Part shown: in pieces, positions 56,861-63,927 of the stretch
Numbering within the stretch: the first letter of the stretch is position 1
Layout: every line of letters begins with the position of its first letter
Assembly: GCA_029851415.1 (NCBI GenBank)
Contig: CM056742.1
Location: 92,680,748-92,744,747, forward strand
DNA from: Eretmocerus hayati
Lineage: Eukaryota > Arthropoda > Insecta > Hymenoptera > Aphelinidae
Length of the DNA: 64,000 nt
Direction of reading: 5' to 3'
Made by a program: the position numbers and the translations under genes
The notes under the pieces: model-generated
The model's input: the letters and a program-made list of their open reading frames with translations, nothing else
The model's database searches: none
Told to the model about the DNA's origin: nothing

Positions 56861-56897
56861 TACTGAGCTGATTGATTCTCTGACTCAGCTTATATAC
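56861..56897 (-). promoter_or_regulatory. fibre gene promoter inside the end of the DUF8207-like gene
   Basis: Minus strand TATATAAG starts at 56897 within the final codons GYIS-stop, and TCAGTA starts at 56866, 31 bp on. The ATG is at 56855. Confidence 0.72.
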
Positions 56898-57766
56898 CCT
56901 CGCTCGTGCAACTCCTCTATGATGGAGCGTATCTCGTTGTCGAGGCTTTGATTACCCGCAGATCTCTCCGCCATCAACAACCGTAAGCGATCAACTAATT
57001 CGTTCGGATCATCCCAGTAAACATAGTCTACCATGCTTCCGAGCCTTGCAACCTTGAATTTTGGTAGCAATCCCTTCAGATTCCTCACCGAGCCACTTTT
57101 CTTTTCAAAGAGTGGCGAGATAATGTTAGAGAACTTGCTACTATTATACCGGCGAAGAGACTCGTTACTATTGAAATTTTTCTTGTGAACATTGGATGCT
57201 TCTAAGATACGTTAGTATTGGCTCAAGTCTTTCTTACTATAGCGATCGGGTTTTCTCCAGAACAGTAGATCCATTAATCCATCGGTTCTTGGGTACTGAA
57301 CACCTTTTATATTGATGAAATCTTGAGTGAAATCTATGGGCAGATTACCAATCATTGTCACTCCTTTCTCTAACCGAACTCCATATTGTTTATCAATATC
57401 GTCTCCCTTTCTACTGAGTAAAGACAGATAACTCATGACATCCTTAGCACTCGAGCCTTCAAGTTCTTCTATAAATGTGTTTTCTATGACAGTTTCATAA
57501 TCTGAACTCTGACTGTCATTGAACATTGATCTCTCAGTCGGTAACATTGATCTTTCTGTCGGCAACAGAGTATCATCAGGTGGTGCCCTAGTATTGATAG
57601 TAGACGCAATTTGTTCAAGAGGAGTAACTATAGGCTTGAAAGTCTTAACCAAAGCTCTCTCCGTATCTTCTTGCCCGTACTTTAAGATGTTATACTTCTT
57701 CCTGATGGCATCCCTGGCCCCTACGAGTCGACGCAGGACATCTTCTTGTTGAAAATGATCATCCAT
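56885..57766 (-). pseudogene. DUF8207-like Polinton protein with one in-frame stop
   Basis: 293 codons in a single frame, apart from TAA at codon 185 (57212-57214). N-terminal helical part (VLRRLVGARDAIRKKYNIL), Ser/Thr-rich middle with LLPTERSM immediately duplicated, then YGVRLEKGVTMIGNLPIDF and GVQYPRTDGLMDLLFWRKPD. After the stop: YVYWDDPNELVDRLRLLMAE and IIEELHERGYIS. From memory this matches a family annotated DUF8207, common in arthropod Polintons and of unknown role. The lone stop suggests recent inactivation, or a 184-aa truncated product. A TCAGTC initiator at 57797 with a weak upstream TATA precedes it. Confidence 0.75.
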
Positions 57767-57812
57767 GTTGATGCTATTGTAGCTATCATACGACTGATGA
57801 GTGTGAGAGCTC

Positions 57813-58787
57813 TCAGGCTATATTCATAGCAAACTGATCAAAACCCTTGCGGTATCGACCCTCATTCAGTGGTCTGTCCTTGTCTATCACTAGGAATTCA
57901 TGTCTGTCATCCTTCCAACATGATGAGCATAGCTCTCTGAAGCGTATTAGTCACATGTCAGAGTTCACATGATCGTCATATACATGTTTGACGTTCGTCT
58001 CATCTTGTCGGAATATCACAATGAGATTCACATTGTCTCGAACCAGGTGTATAGGAACGTATGCATACGATTGACAAAGATAGAAAGAATCTACATCTTC
58101 ATGTCTGCCCATGCAGAAGTATGCTTTCACGCTGTCTTGTTTCTCACATGCAATGTCATCGAATATCATGATAGAATTGGGTAATGCATCATCTGGTAGG
58201 ATCACTGATTCGTGTTCACTAAAGGGAAAAAATTGTATGTCCCCCACAGACTCCAGTACTGCCTTGAGAAATTCATACTTTGGTTGATTCAAAGACTTTG
58301 AATACAAGTAGACATTTGCAAATCTCAAACCATTGGGATGTGTCAGGAGTGTCATGAGACTGTTCGTCTTACCGCAATTGGAAGGTCCACAGATAACAGC
58401 TCTGATAGTATCAGGTAACAGATCACCATGCCTCTTTGTTCTTTTCTGCTCTCCGAGGTCAAAGTTGCTAAGAGGAAGCCTAACTTTTTGCTCCGTGAAA
58501 TCCATGTTTATGTTGCGAGAATTGATCTCAGAATGATTGGAGACAAGATAGACACGTCCGAAAGGGTTTTCTCGATTTTTGGAATAAGCTATATCATGCT
58601 CCCGACAAGCTACATCGAGACCATTTATACCTCGATCACCTCGATTTAAACGCATCGCTAGTTTAGTACCTGGACCGCAAAATTGATAGCCTGGTGAATG
58701 AAGTTCACCTGGCAGCTTATTGATGAGCGTATTAACGAGGCCACGACCTCGCTTTATCTTCTTTTCACGTCTTCCGTAGATGATCAT
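57813..58787 (-). pseudogene. Packaging ATPase fused to a PLA2 N-terminus
   Basis: Motor ATPase of the FtsK/HerA (A32-like) class that packages Polinton DNA. Residues 1-74 are the PLA2-like N-terminus, copied by the palindrome. The ATPase proper begins near Met95 (58503-58505; MDFTEQKVRLPLSNFDLGEQ). Walker A GPSNCGKT (134-141) and Walker B IMIFDD (206-211) are intact. VIFRQDETNVKHVYDDHVN follows. TGA at 57951-57953 stops the frame, but coding continues in the same frame (CWKDDRHEFLVIDKDR) to TGA at 57813-57815. So the gene has an extra N-terminal module, a possible new promoter and a 46-codon C-terminal loss. Confidence 0.85.
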
Positions 58788-59143
58788 CTCACTTTGAAAG
58801 CTGATTCACGATTAACTCGGACGATGTGCAGATCTCTATTTATAGTCTGCCAGGGGGTACAGACTATAAATAGAGATCTGCACATCGTCCGAGTTAATCG
58901 TGAATCAGCTTTCAAAGTGAGATGATCATCTACGGAAGACGTGAAAAGAAGATAAAGCGAGGTCGTGGCCTCGTTAATACGCTCATCAATAAGCTGCCAG
59001 GTGAACTTCATTCACCAGGCTATCAATTTTGCGGTCCAGGTACTAAACTAGCGATGCGTTTAAATCGAGGTGATCGAGGTATAAATGGTCTCGATGTAGC
59101 TTGTCGGGAGCATGATATAGCTTATTCCAAAAATCGAGAAAAC
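58566..59143. repeat. 578-bp near-perfect palindrome
   Basis: Two 284-bp arms (58566-58849 and 58860-59143) around the 10-bp spacer CCAGGGGGTA. Each arm contains TATAAATA, the leader, and the first 74 codons of the PLA2-like gene, with no difference in the translated part. Outside the arms the left side continues into ATPase sequence and the right side into the rest of PLA2. Confidence 0.95.
58865..58921 (+). promoter_or_regulatory. PLA2 gene promoter/leader (TATA), mirrored on the other strand
   Basis: TATAAATA at 58865-58872, then a 49-bp leader to the ATG at 58922. The inverse (58788-58844) faces the fused ATPase. A clear TCATTC is lacking here; GTTAATC occupies the expected site. Confidence 0.65.
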
Positions 59144-59731
59144 GTGAAAGCTCGCGAAGCGGCAGACAGGGTTCTAGCATCAAAAGCGTGGGAACGGGTC
59201 AAGGCTAAGGATTCCAATATAGGGGAGAAAGTTGCAGCATATGCTGTGACGAACATCATGAATGTGAAGAGCAAATTAGGATTGGGTATATCGCTTGATG
59301 ACGTCATCAAAGCAGCTCGACGGTCAGTGAAACCTAGTTCAAAATCTCGGGATGTAATAAGTTCAGCCCTGAAAGGCGCTAGGGAAGCAGTAAAGACTGC
59401 TGGTGGTAGAAAGAAGGTTCGAGTCCCTCGCATTCTCCCAATCCCAAAGAAACTGGGTGGTTTCCTCCCTTATCTTGTTCCACTATTCGCTGATTTGAGT
59501 GCTGTGGGATCCATCGCGGGAGGTGCCGCAGGAGTTGTCAAGGCGATCAATGAAGCAAAAGCTGCCAAAAATGAGTTGGAAGAGAGTAAGAGACATAACC
59601 GCACATTGGAAGCCATAGCCATGGGGAAAGGTCTCTACATGAGACCATACAAAACTGGTCTGGGTCTGCACATGAGACCATATCAAGAAGGGTTGGATTT
59701 TCGGGTGAGAGCGCGACCGGTCAAGACATAG
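58922..59731 (+). CDS. PLA2-like virion core protein with pX-like C-terminus
   Basis: 269 codons, open. Very basic N-terminus (GRREKKIKRGRG), then a parvovirus-type phospholipase A2 domain: calcium loop YQFCGPGT (34-41) and active-site CREHDIAY (His64-Asp65). Helical, Lys/Ala-rich middle. Residues 161-180 are basic (GGRKKVRVPRILPIPKK). Residues 181-209 are a glycine-rich hydrophobic stretch (FLPYLVPLFADLSAVG) resembling adenovirus core protein X. The C-terminus has a repeated LxMRPY motif (MRPYKTGLGL, MRPYQEGLDF). Probably a minor virion protein that breaches membranes and binds DNA; role inferred from related families. The protease gene follows after 2 bp. A decayed relative is at 46717. Confidence 0.85.
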   Translation: MIIYGRREKKIKRGRGLVNTLINKLPGELHSPGYQFCGPGTKLAMRLNRGDRGINGLDVACREHDIAYSKNRENVKAREAADRVLASKAWERVKAKDSNIGEKVAAYAVTNIMNVKSKLGLGISLDDVIKAARRSVKPSSKSRDVISSALKGAREAVKTAGGRKKVRVPRILPIPKKLGGFLPYLVPLFADLSAVGSIAGGAAGVVKAINEAKAAKNELEESKRHNRTLEAIAMGKGLYMRPYKTGLGLHMRPYQEGLDFRVRARPVKT

Positions 59732-59733
59732 AG

Positions 59734-60090
59734 ATGCCGGATCGAGCATTGAGTAATATAGACTTGAGCAAGTATGCAAAGAAAATGAAGATCCCATACT
59801 TTCGGGGTGTTTTCATGCGCAACGATCTCCCCTCGAGTGATCCACGATTGAAAGAATTTGCAATAGTCAATTTAGATCACAAGAACGGACCAGGAACACA
59901 TTGGGCGGCGTATCGGAAACGTGGAAGAGACGTGGTAATCTTTGATAGTTTTGGAGACTTGCAACCACCCCTAGACTTGATGATGTATCTCGGTGTTGAC
60001 CAGGTCAAGTACAATCATGAGAGGTATCAAGATTTCGGAACATACTACTGTGGTCATCTTTGCCTCGCATTTCTGAACGAGAGAGTATAA
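59734..60090 (+). CDS. adenain-like cysteine protease (PRO)
   Basis: 118 codons, open. Matures capsid proteins in Polinton/adenovirus-like systems. Catalytic set visible: His56 in GTHWAAYRK, Asp71 in VIFDSFGDLQPP, and Cys106 in TYYCGHLCLAFL, with Gln99 (RYQDFG) a candidate oxyanion residue. Length is that of the compact Polinton form, about half of adenovirus adenain. The start ATG is 2 bp after the PLA2 stop, so both may be on one RNA. The stop codon region forms the TATA box of the next gene. Confidence 0.9.
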   Translation: MPDRALSNIDLSKYAKKMKIPYFRGVFMRNDLPSSDPRLKEFAIVNLDHKNGPGTHWAAYRKRGRDVVIFDSFGDLQPPLDLMMYLGVDQVKYNHERYQDFGTYYCGHLCLAFLNERV

Positions 60091-60117
60091 AAGGAGGATG
60101 TGAGTTAGGGTCTAATT
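60086..60117 (+). promoter_or_regulatory. penton gene TATA box in the protease stop region
   Basis: TATAAAAGG at 60086 includes the TAA stop of the protease gene. The start site is expected near 60116, in an AT-rich stretch without a clear TCATTC. The ATG is at 60136. Confidence 0.6.
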
Positions 60118-60135
60118 ATTTTGAGTTCAACCGTC

Positions 60136-60822
60136 ATGGAAGAATCATACACACTGAGTCTCTCAGGAAGGTCAGCACACCTTGAAGCACCTCTCAATCC
60201 TCCTTTAGAGCTATCGCCGGATGAAAACTATTTTCTCGGTTTAGTGGCATTACTCGCAACGCATTTAATATTACATATTGATACCGATCATAACAAATTA
60301 TACACAGGAGATAGAGTGATTGTTATACCCACCGGAAGTTACGAAATCTCTGAAATAGAGGGTTATCTGAAAGGACAGGTGCCTAAAGGAGTTGAATTTA
60401 GTCTGACACCCGATATCAATTCATTGCAGAGTGAGATTGAGAGTAGTGAACCAATTGATTTTCGCCCACCTGATTCTATTGCTCCGATTCTAGGATTTGC
60501 TCCACGTATCTTAGAACCGGGCCAGACACATAGTTCAGATCACCTTGCGAATATCTTCGAGGTCAACGCTCTCCGCGTTGAGTGTAATATCACTTGCGGA
60601 GCTTATCTGAACGGGCAAAGGGTTCACAGCATTCACGAGTTTGGAATAAAAGTCTCCCCAGGGTATAGAATCAACGAAACGCCAAGCTCTATTATGTATC
60701 TGCCAGTTGGAACGGAGAGCATCAATCATTTGCAAGTGCGCATAGTCGATCAAGACGGGAATCTCGTTAACTTCAGAGGAGAAGTCGTCACAGTCAGATT
60801 ACATCTTAGAAACGGAAAGTGA
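60136..60822 (+). CDS. penton-like minor capsid protein
   Basis: 228 codons from MEESYTLSLSGR, open. Expected single jelly-roll vertex protein of the Polinton virion. Landmark segments are LFTGDRVIVIP-like KLYTGDRVIVIPTGSYEI, FRPPDSIAPILGF, LEPGQTHSSDHLANIFEVNA, GQRVHSIHEFGIKVSPGYRI, SIMYLPVG and QVRIVDQDGNLVNFRGE. The strong conservation of the C-terminal half is usual in this family. It overlaps the next short reading frame only by its stop. Confidence 0.88.
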   Translation: MEESYTLSLSGRSAHLEAPLNPPLELSPDENYFLGLVALLATHLILHIDTDHNKLYTGDRVIVIPTGSYEISEIEGYLKGQVPKGVEFSLTPDINSLQSEIESSEPIDFRPPDSIAPILGFAPRILEPGQTHSSDHLANIFEVNALRVECNITCGAYLNGQRVHSIHEFGIKVSPGYRINETPSSIMYLPVGTESINHLQVRIVDQDGNLVNFRGEVVTVRLHLRNGK

Positions 60823-60845
60823 TCAAATCTCGGAAACTAAGCAAC

Positions 60846-61007
60846 ATGGGGTTGGTTTTCAACAAGAGGGTCGGCGAAGGGTGTATAAAGGCGCCGATAT
60901 GTCGCCCGAACATCAGTCGTCAGCAAGCTTCCAAAGCGCTAACACGGCAAAACATCCAATTCCTCAGGAATCTGGGATACACAGTAAAAACCCTTGGTGG
61001 AAAATAA
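60846..61007 (+). CDS. small basic protein upstream of major capsid
   Basis: 53 codons from MGLVFNKRVGEG. Basic and cysteine-poor, with ISRQQASKALTRQNIQFLRN and GYTVKTLGG. Polinton and adintovirus genomes often carry a short basic protein here between penton and major capsid genes. A DNA-binding or cementing role would be a guess. The ATG choice avoids an upstream in-frame ATG at 60819 that lies inside the penton stop. Confidence 0.65.
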   Translation: MGLVFNKRVGEGCIKAPICRPNISRQQASKALTRQNIQFLRNLGYTVKTLGGK

Positions 61008-61019
61008 CTTGTATATTTA

Positions 61020-62267
61020 AATGCAATAGAGGACGTTCTAGATGTACTCCCTCGCGCACCATCCGACGAATCCGTTTCGCATTACGAGGTTCATGCTCAT
61101 CATCCGTTTGCAAATTCAACTTTTGGAAACAACGATGAAATTCGTATCATGATTCAACATCAAGACTTATGTCTCCTACCTAGTCGCAGTAAATTACGGA
61201 TATGTGGAAGATTGGTAAAAACAAATGGCGATGCCCTGACTCATACAAAGTTCGTCAACTTGGGACCTTTCCACCTCTTTGGAGATATTCTATTAGAAAT
61301 GAATGGCATGGAAGTTGATAGGATCAAGAATGTGGGGCTCACCAGCGTTATCAAAGGTTGGTTATCATTCACGCCTGGTCAGAGTAAGATGATAGAGAAG
61401 GCAGGATGGACTGGCTTGGATGGTAAACCCATAGTTGATGAGAATGGCTATTTTGATATTTCAATCCTATGGCTGTGATTTTGGGTTTTGCAGAAGACTT
61501 CCAAAAGATTGTTGTCAACGTGAAACATGAACTTATTCTAGTAAGATCTCGAGACGATGTGAATGCTATCATTCAAGAAGCAATAGCTGTGGCTGGTGGC
61601 GCAGCAACGTATGAGTCTTTTAAGATTGGGTTGAGTTTGATTGAGTGGAGGATGCCCTATGTGATACCATCAGACCGAGAGAAGCTCATGCTTTTCGCGA
61701 ATATCAAAGGAGCTGGTTTGTTAGAGATGGGTTTCCGAACTTGGGGACTATATGAATATCCTCTACTTCCTGCTATCTAGACAAATTTGGACTGTAAAAA
61801 CTTCCAATCAGTTAGAAAACCCTCGTTATGTCATACTTGCTTTCCAGAGTAGCAGAAAAGGGCATAATCTAGCGAATGCCAGTCAGTTTGATCACTGTGA
61901 TATTACTAATGTGGAGCTATTCTTGAATTCACAGTATTATCCATACAACAATCTTAACCTTAATATCAATCAAAACCAATTCTCTACTCTGTATGATATG
62001 TATGATGGGTTCCAGTAGTCATACCATGATAGAGAGCCTCAACCTTTGCTCAATAAACGTGACTTCATCAGCAACGCCGCTTTGTATGTGATTGACTGTT
62101 CGATGCAGAACGAGTCACTAAGAACAGGTGCAGTGGATATTCGTCTCGAATTTGAAGCAAGGTATAATTTTCCCGATAACACTTCAGCATATTGCCTTAT
62201 CCTACACGATCGCATCGTAGAGTACAATCCACTCAGTGGAGATATCAGGAAATGCATGAGCAAGTAG
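61020..62267 (+). pseudogene. double jelly-roll major capsid protein, broken
   Basis: The Polinton hexon equivalent. No ATG precedes the first recognisable segment (NAIEDVLDVL, with TAA upstream at 61005-61007); the first in-frame Met is at 61149. Segments: FVNLGPFHLFGDILLEMNG, GWLSFTPGQSKMIEKAG; frameshift near 61465; IVVNVKHELILVRSRDD and LSLIEWRMPYVIPSDREK; frameshift near 61780; KTSNQLENPRYVILAFQSSR, FLNSQYYPYNNLNLNINQNQ; in-frame TAG at 62016-62018; then FEARYNFPDNTSAYCLILHDR and the end YNPLSGDIRK. All main parts are present, but three lesions and a lost start make it non-functional. Confidence 0.92.
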
Positions 62268-62303
62268 TGGGAGAAATTGGATAAAAGGGGGAGAGAGCGT
62301 GAG

Positions 62304-62852
62304 ATGAGCTCAGTCTCCGGAGAGATGGCGTACGTTGTGGACATGCATGGCTTCAAACAGCCTGGCAACGATTTTATCCTAAAAGAGTTGGCCATAGCAC
62401 CTCTTCATGGAAATTCAGATCCAGTGGTATTCCTGTTCAAGGAGCCCTTCTCTTGGGAACGGCTCTCAGAAAAGGATAGGAATACGAATCGATGGCTTCA
62501 GAATAAGTATCATGGTATTCCTTGGAGTTCTGGACAAGTGCCATACACAGAAGTCGGTAATGTCCTGAGAGAAGTGCTGAGCGATGCAGAGCTCGTCTAT
62601 GTCAAGGGCTCGATCAAAAAGTCTTGGCTGGAACGTTTTCGTTTCAATGTTCAAGATATCGAGAAGTCAGGATATCTGTCCTTGGATGAGCTGTATCATC
62701 AGAAACAAGTCACCGTTTGTTCAAATCACACAAAGTCTAATACTGTGATCTGGGCTGTTCATAATGTTAAACTCATCCGAAAATTCTTGCAAGATCACGC
62801 AGTCACAGATTGTGAAGGGATGGAGTGGGAGACTATAAATACTGTGCAATAA
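62304..62852 (+). CDS. DVQGF-family protein, copy 2 (intronless)
   Basis: 182 codons from ATG 62304 (or 175 from 62325, just before AYVVDMHGFKQP). Aligns with copy 1 at the N-terminus (DMHGF for DVQGF, then ILKELAIAPL), centre (NRWLQNKYHGIPWSSGQVPY) and VYVKGSIKKSWL. The C-terminal half differs from copy 1 but keeps a cysteine/histidine-rich stretch (VTVCSNHTKSN) and HNVKLIRKFLQDH. No catalytic set that I can name. Having two paralogues at either flank of the capsid/replication genes suggests cargo useful to the virus or taken from a host. Its last codons contain the TATA box of the next gene. Confidence 0.7.
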   Translation: MSSVSGEMAYVVDMHGFKQPGNDFILKELAIAPLHGNSDPVVFLFKEPFSWERLSEKDRNTNRWLQNKYHGIPWSSGQVPYTEVGNVLREVLSDAELVYVKGSIKKSWLERFRFNVQDIEKSGYLSLDELYHQKQVTVCSNHTKSNTVIWAVHNVKLIRKFLQDHAVTDCEGMEWETINTVQ

Positions 62853-62870
62853 TTAGTACGATCATCATTC
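62834..62870 (+). promoter_or_regulatory. TATA + TCATTC inside the end of DVQGF copy 2
   Basis: TATAAATA starts at 62834 (in the last codons; stop 62850-62852) and TCATTC starts at 62865, 31 bp on. The next ATG is only 10 bp after the initiator. Confidence 0.72.
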
Positions 62871-62874
62871 CATA

Positions 62875-63072
62875 ATGGCAAACCAACCGAGCAACTGTGA
62901 ACAGCGCACTCTCCTCTTGGATGAGAGTAAGCAGAAGAGAAATGGACCTTCTGAGTGGAAGAGTTACACTCGGACATCTTCATCGTCATCTTCTACAAAC
63001 TCTCAGACAAACACAAGTGAGTACAAGAAGTTGAAAAATGACGACTCCCATCGCAAGATAGGAGATCGTTAA
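62875..63072 (+). CDS. short hydrophilic protein, 65 aa, unknown
   Basis: ATG 62875 follows its own TATA/initiator pair with almost no leader. The product is highly polar (LLLDESKQKRNGPSEW, then a Ser/Thr/Asn-rich stretch and EYKKLKNDDSHRK), probably disordered. No family recognised. A clean promoter argues that it is transcribed. It might also be just the first open frame in a non-coding RNA, or the N-terminus of a longer spliced gene. Confidence 0.4.
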   Translation: MANQPSNCEQRTLLLDESKQKRNGPSEWKSYTRTSSSSSSTNSQTNTSEYKKLKNDDSHRKIGDR

Positions 63073-63207
63073 CGAGGCGTGATAGTATTGGAGGAGTGAA
63101 GATATTGGCTGTACTCCACAGGTGTGGGCGTGGCTAGGGCCCCCACCAATCCGACCTCTGCAGGTTGAGTCCTGCAACAACCAATCAGCAGCAGACTATG
63201 AGATGCC

Positions 63208-63290
63208 GGCCAATGAGCGCTCAGCTGCGGCGTCGGCGGCTCGGATCCTCAGGGTATAAAGCAGGCGAACACAGTGTGGCTAGATCATTC
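63208..63290 (+). promoter_or_regulatory. promoter of the 63306 gene, matches polymerase promoter
   Basis: GCCAATGAGCG (about 63209), the same GC block as before the polymerase (63222-63243), TATAAA (63255) and TCATTC (63285), 30 bp after the TATA start. The ATG is at 63306. Confidence 0.82.
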
Positions 63291-63305
63291 AACAAGCAGT
63301 CAACC

Positions 63306-63758
63306 ATGGTATTCTGTTTCTTCATCTGCGTTCATTTCCTCGATGAGGATGGGGATTCAAAGAGAGAAGAGAGAGTGGTATCCCATGGAGGCTATCCGGA
63401 ATCAAAAGATTGGAAGATGATGCCTGGTGGAACAACCATCAGTGTCAATTTCCATCGCGAGGATGATGCATGCAAGAAATGCGTTGAGACCGCACCCATA
63501 GAATACAATATACTAGATAACTCGCTATGGATTGCTGACGTCATCTTTTATAACTTCAAAATTGGCAAATACCAGGACTATCCCTCACTATCTATCATCG
63601 AAGATATCGATCGATATTCGAGAGATGATTGTGGAAGCACAAAACTGTATCTGCTCAGGTTAAGGAAATATGTGGAAACAATTCTGAGCAGTGGCATCAA
63701 AATGGATGATCATGCCCGTATCCAAGCGCTGGGCATAGACATCGAGGAAGAAGATTGA
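63306..63758 (+). CDS. unknown acidic 150-aa protein under a strong promoter
   Basis: ATG 63306 chosen because it is the first after the initiator at 63285. N-terminus MVFCFFICVHFLDEDGD, then CKKCVETAPIEYN (CxxC), an aromatic/acidic centre (LWIADVIFYNFKIGKYQDYP, IIEDIDRYSRDDC) and a charged C-terminal helix ending DIEEED. The short hydrophobic start may simply be a first beta strand. I do not recognise the family. Sharing a promoter block with the polymerase suggests early, co-ordinated expression and hence a regulatory or host-directed role, which is inference. Open and apparently intact. Confidence 0.6.
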   Translation: MVFCFFICVHFLDEDGDSKREERVVSHGGYPESKDWKMMPGGTTISVNFHREDDACKKCVETAPIEYNILDNSLWIADVIFYNFKIGKYQDYPSLSIIEDIDRYSRDDCGSTKLYLLRLRKYVETILSSGIKMDDHARIQALGIDIEEED

Positions 63759-63769
63759 ACAAAAAAAAA

Positions 63770-63841
63770 GCCGAAACCCGGGATCGGACTGAGGACCTCA
63801 TGATTTGCTGACATGACGCTCTCCCACTGAGCTATTCCGGC
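63770..63841 (-). other. tRNA-like sequence, degenerate
   Basis: Minus strand GCCGGAATAGCTCAGTGGGA ... ends GGGTTTCGGC. The 7-bp acceptor stem pairs (one G-U), the D arm GCTC...GAGC is good, and an A box (TAGCTCAGTGG) is present. The anticodon arm pairs only with a 9-base loop, position 33 is not U, and the T arm/B box (AGTCCGATCCC) is off consensus. A tRNA pseudogene or tRNA-derived SINE head is most likely. Confidence 0.5.
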
Positions 63842-63842
63842 T

Positions 63843-63843
<1 letters not shown>

Positions 63844-63896
<53 letters not shown>
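63844..63896. repeat. (AC)n microsatellite
   Basis: About 52 bp of pure AC dinucleotide directly beside the tRNA-like sequence. Confidence 0.97.
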
Positions 63897-63898
<2 letters not shown>

Positions 63899-63927
63899 TG
63901 TATATTTGGTCGAAAGGGGGGGGGTGC

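Larger units (their letters stand above)
49088..63760. mobile_element. Polinton/Maverick (adintovirus-like) element, core set complete but damaged
   Basis: All hallmark genes occur within ~14.7 kb: protein-primed DNA polymerase B, retroviral-type integrase, FtsK/HerA-type packaging ATPase, adenain-like protease, penton-like minor capsid and double jelly-roll major capsid. PLA2-like, fibre-like, DUF8207-like and DVQGF-family genes are present as well. The boundaries are the outermost plausible genes. I could not identify terminal inverted repeats or a 6-bp duplication, so the true ends may lie elsewhere. Confidence 0.88.

Noticed and set aside
58784..59011. Two identical 75-codon frames facing each other around the palindrome as new genes
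   Set aside because: They run antisense over the PLA2 N-terminus and its promoter; identity merely reflects the palindrome.
57212..62018. Stop-codon reassignment or programmed readthrough in the Polinton (single in-frame TAA, TGA and TAG in three genes)
   Set aside because: All three stop types occur, frameshifts and a lost start are also present, and the polymerase has a mutated motif. Ordinary decay explains it better.
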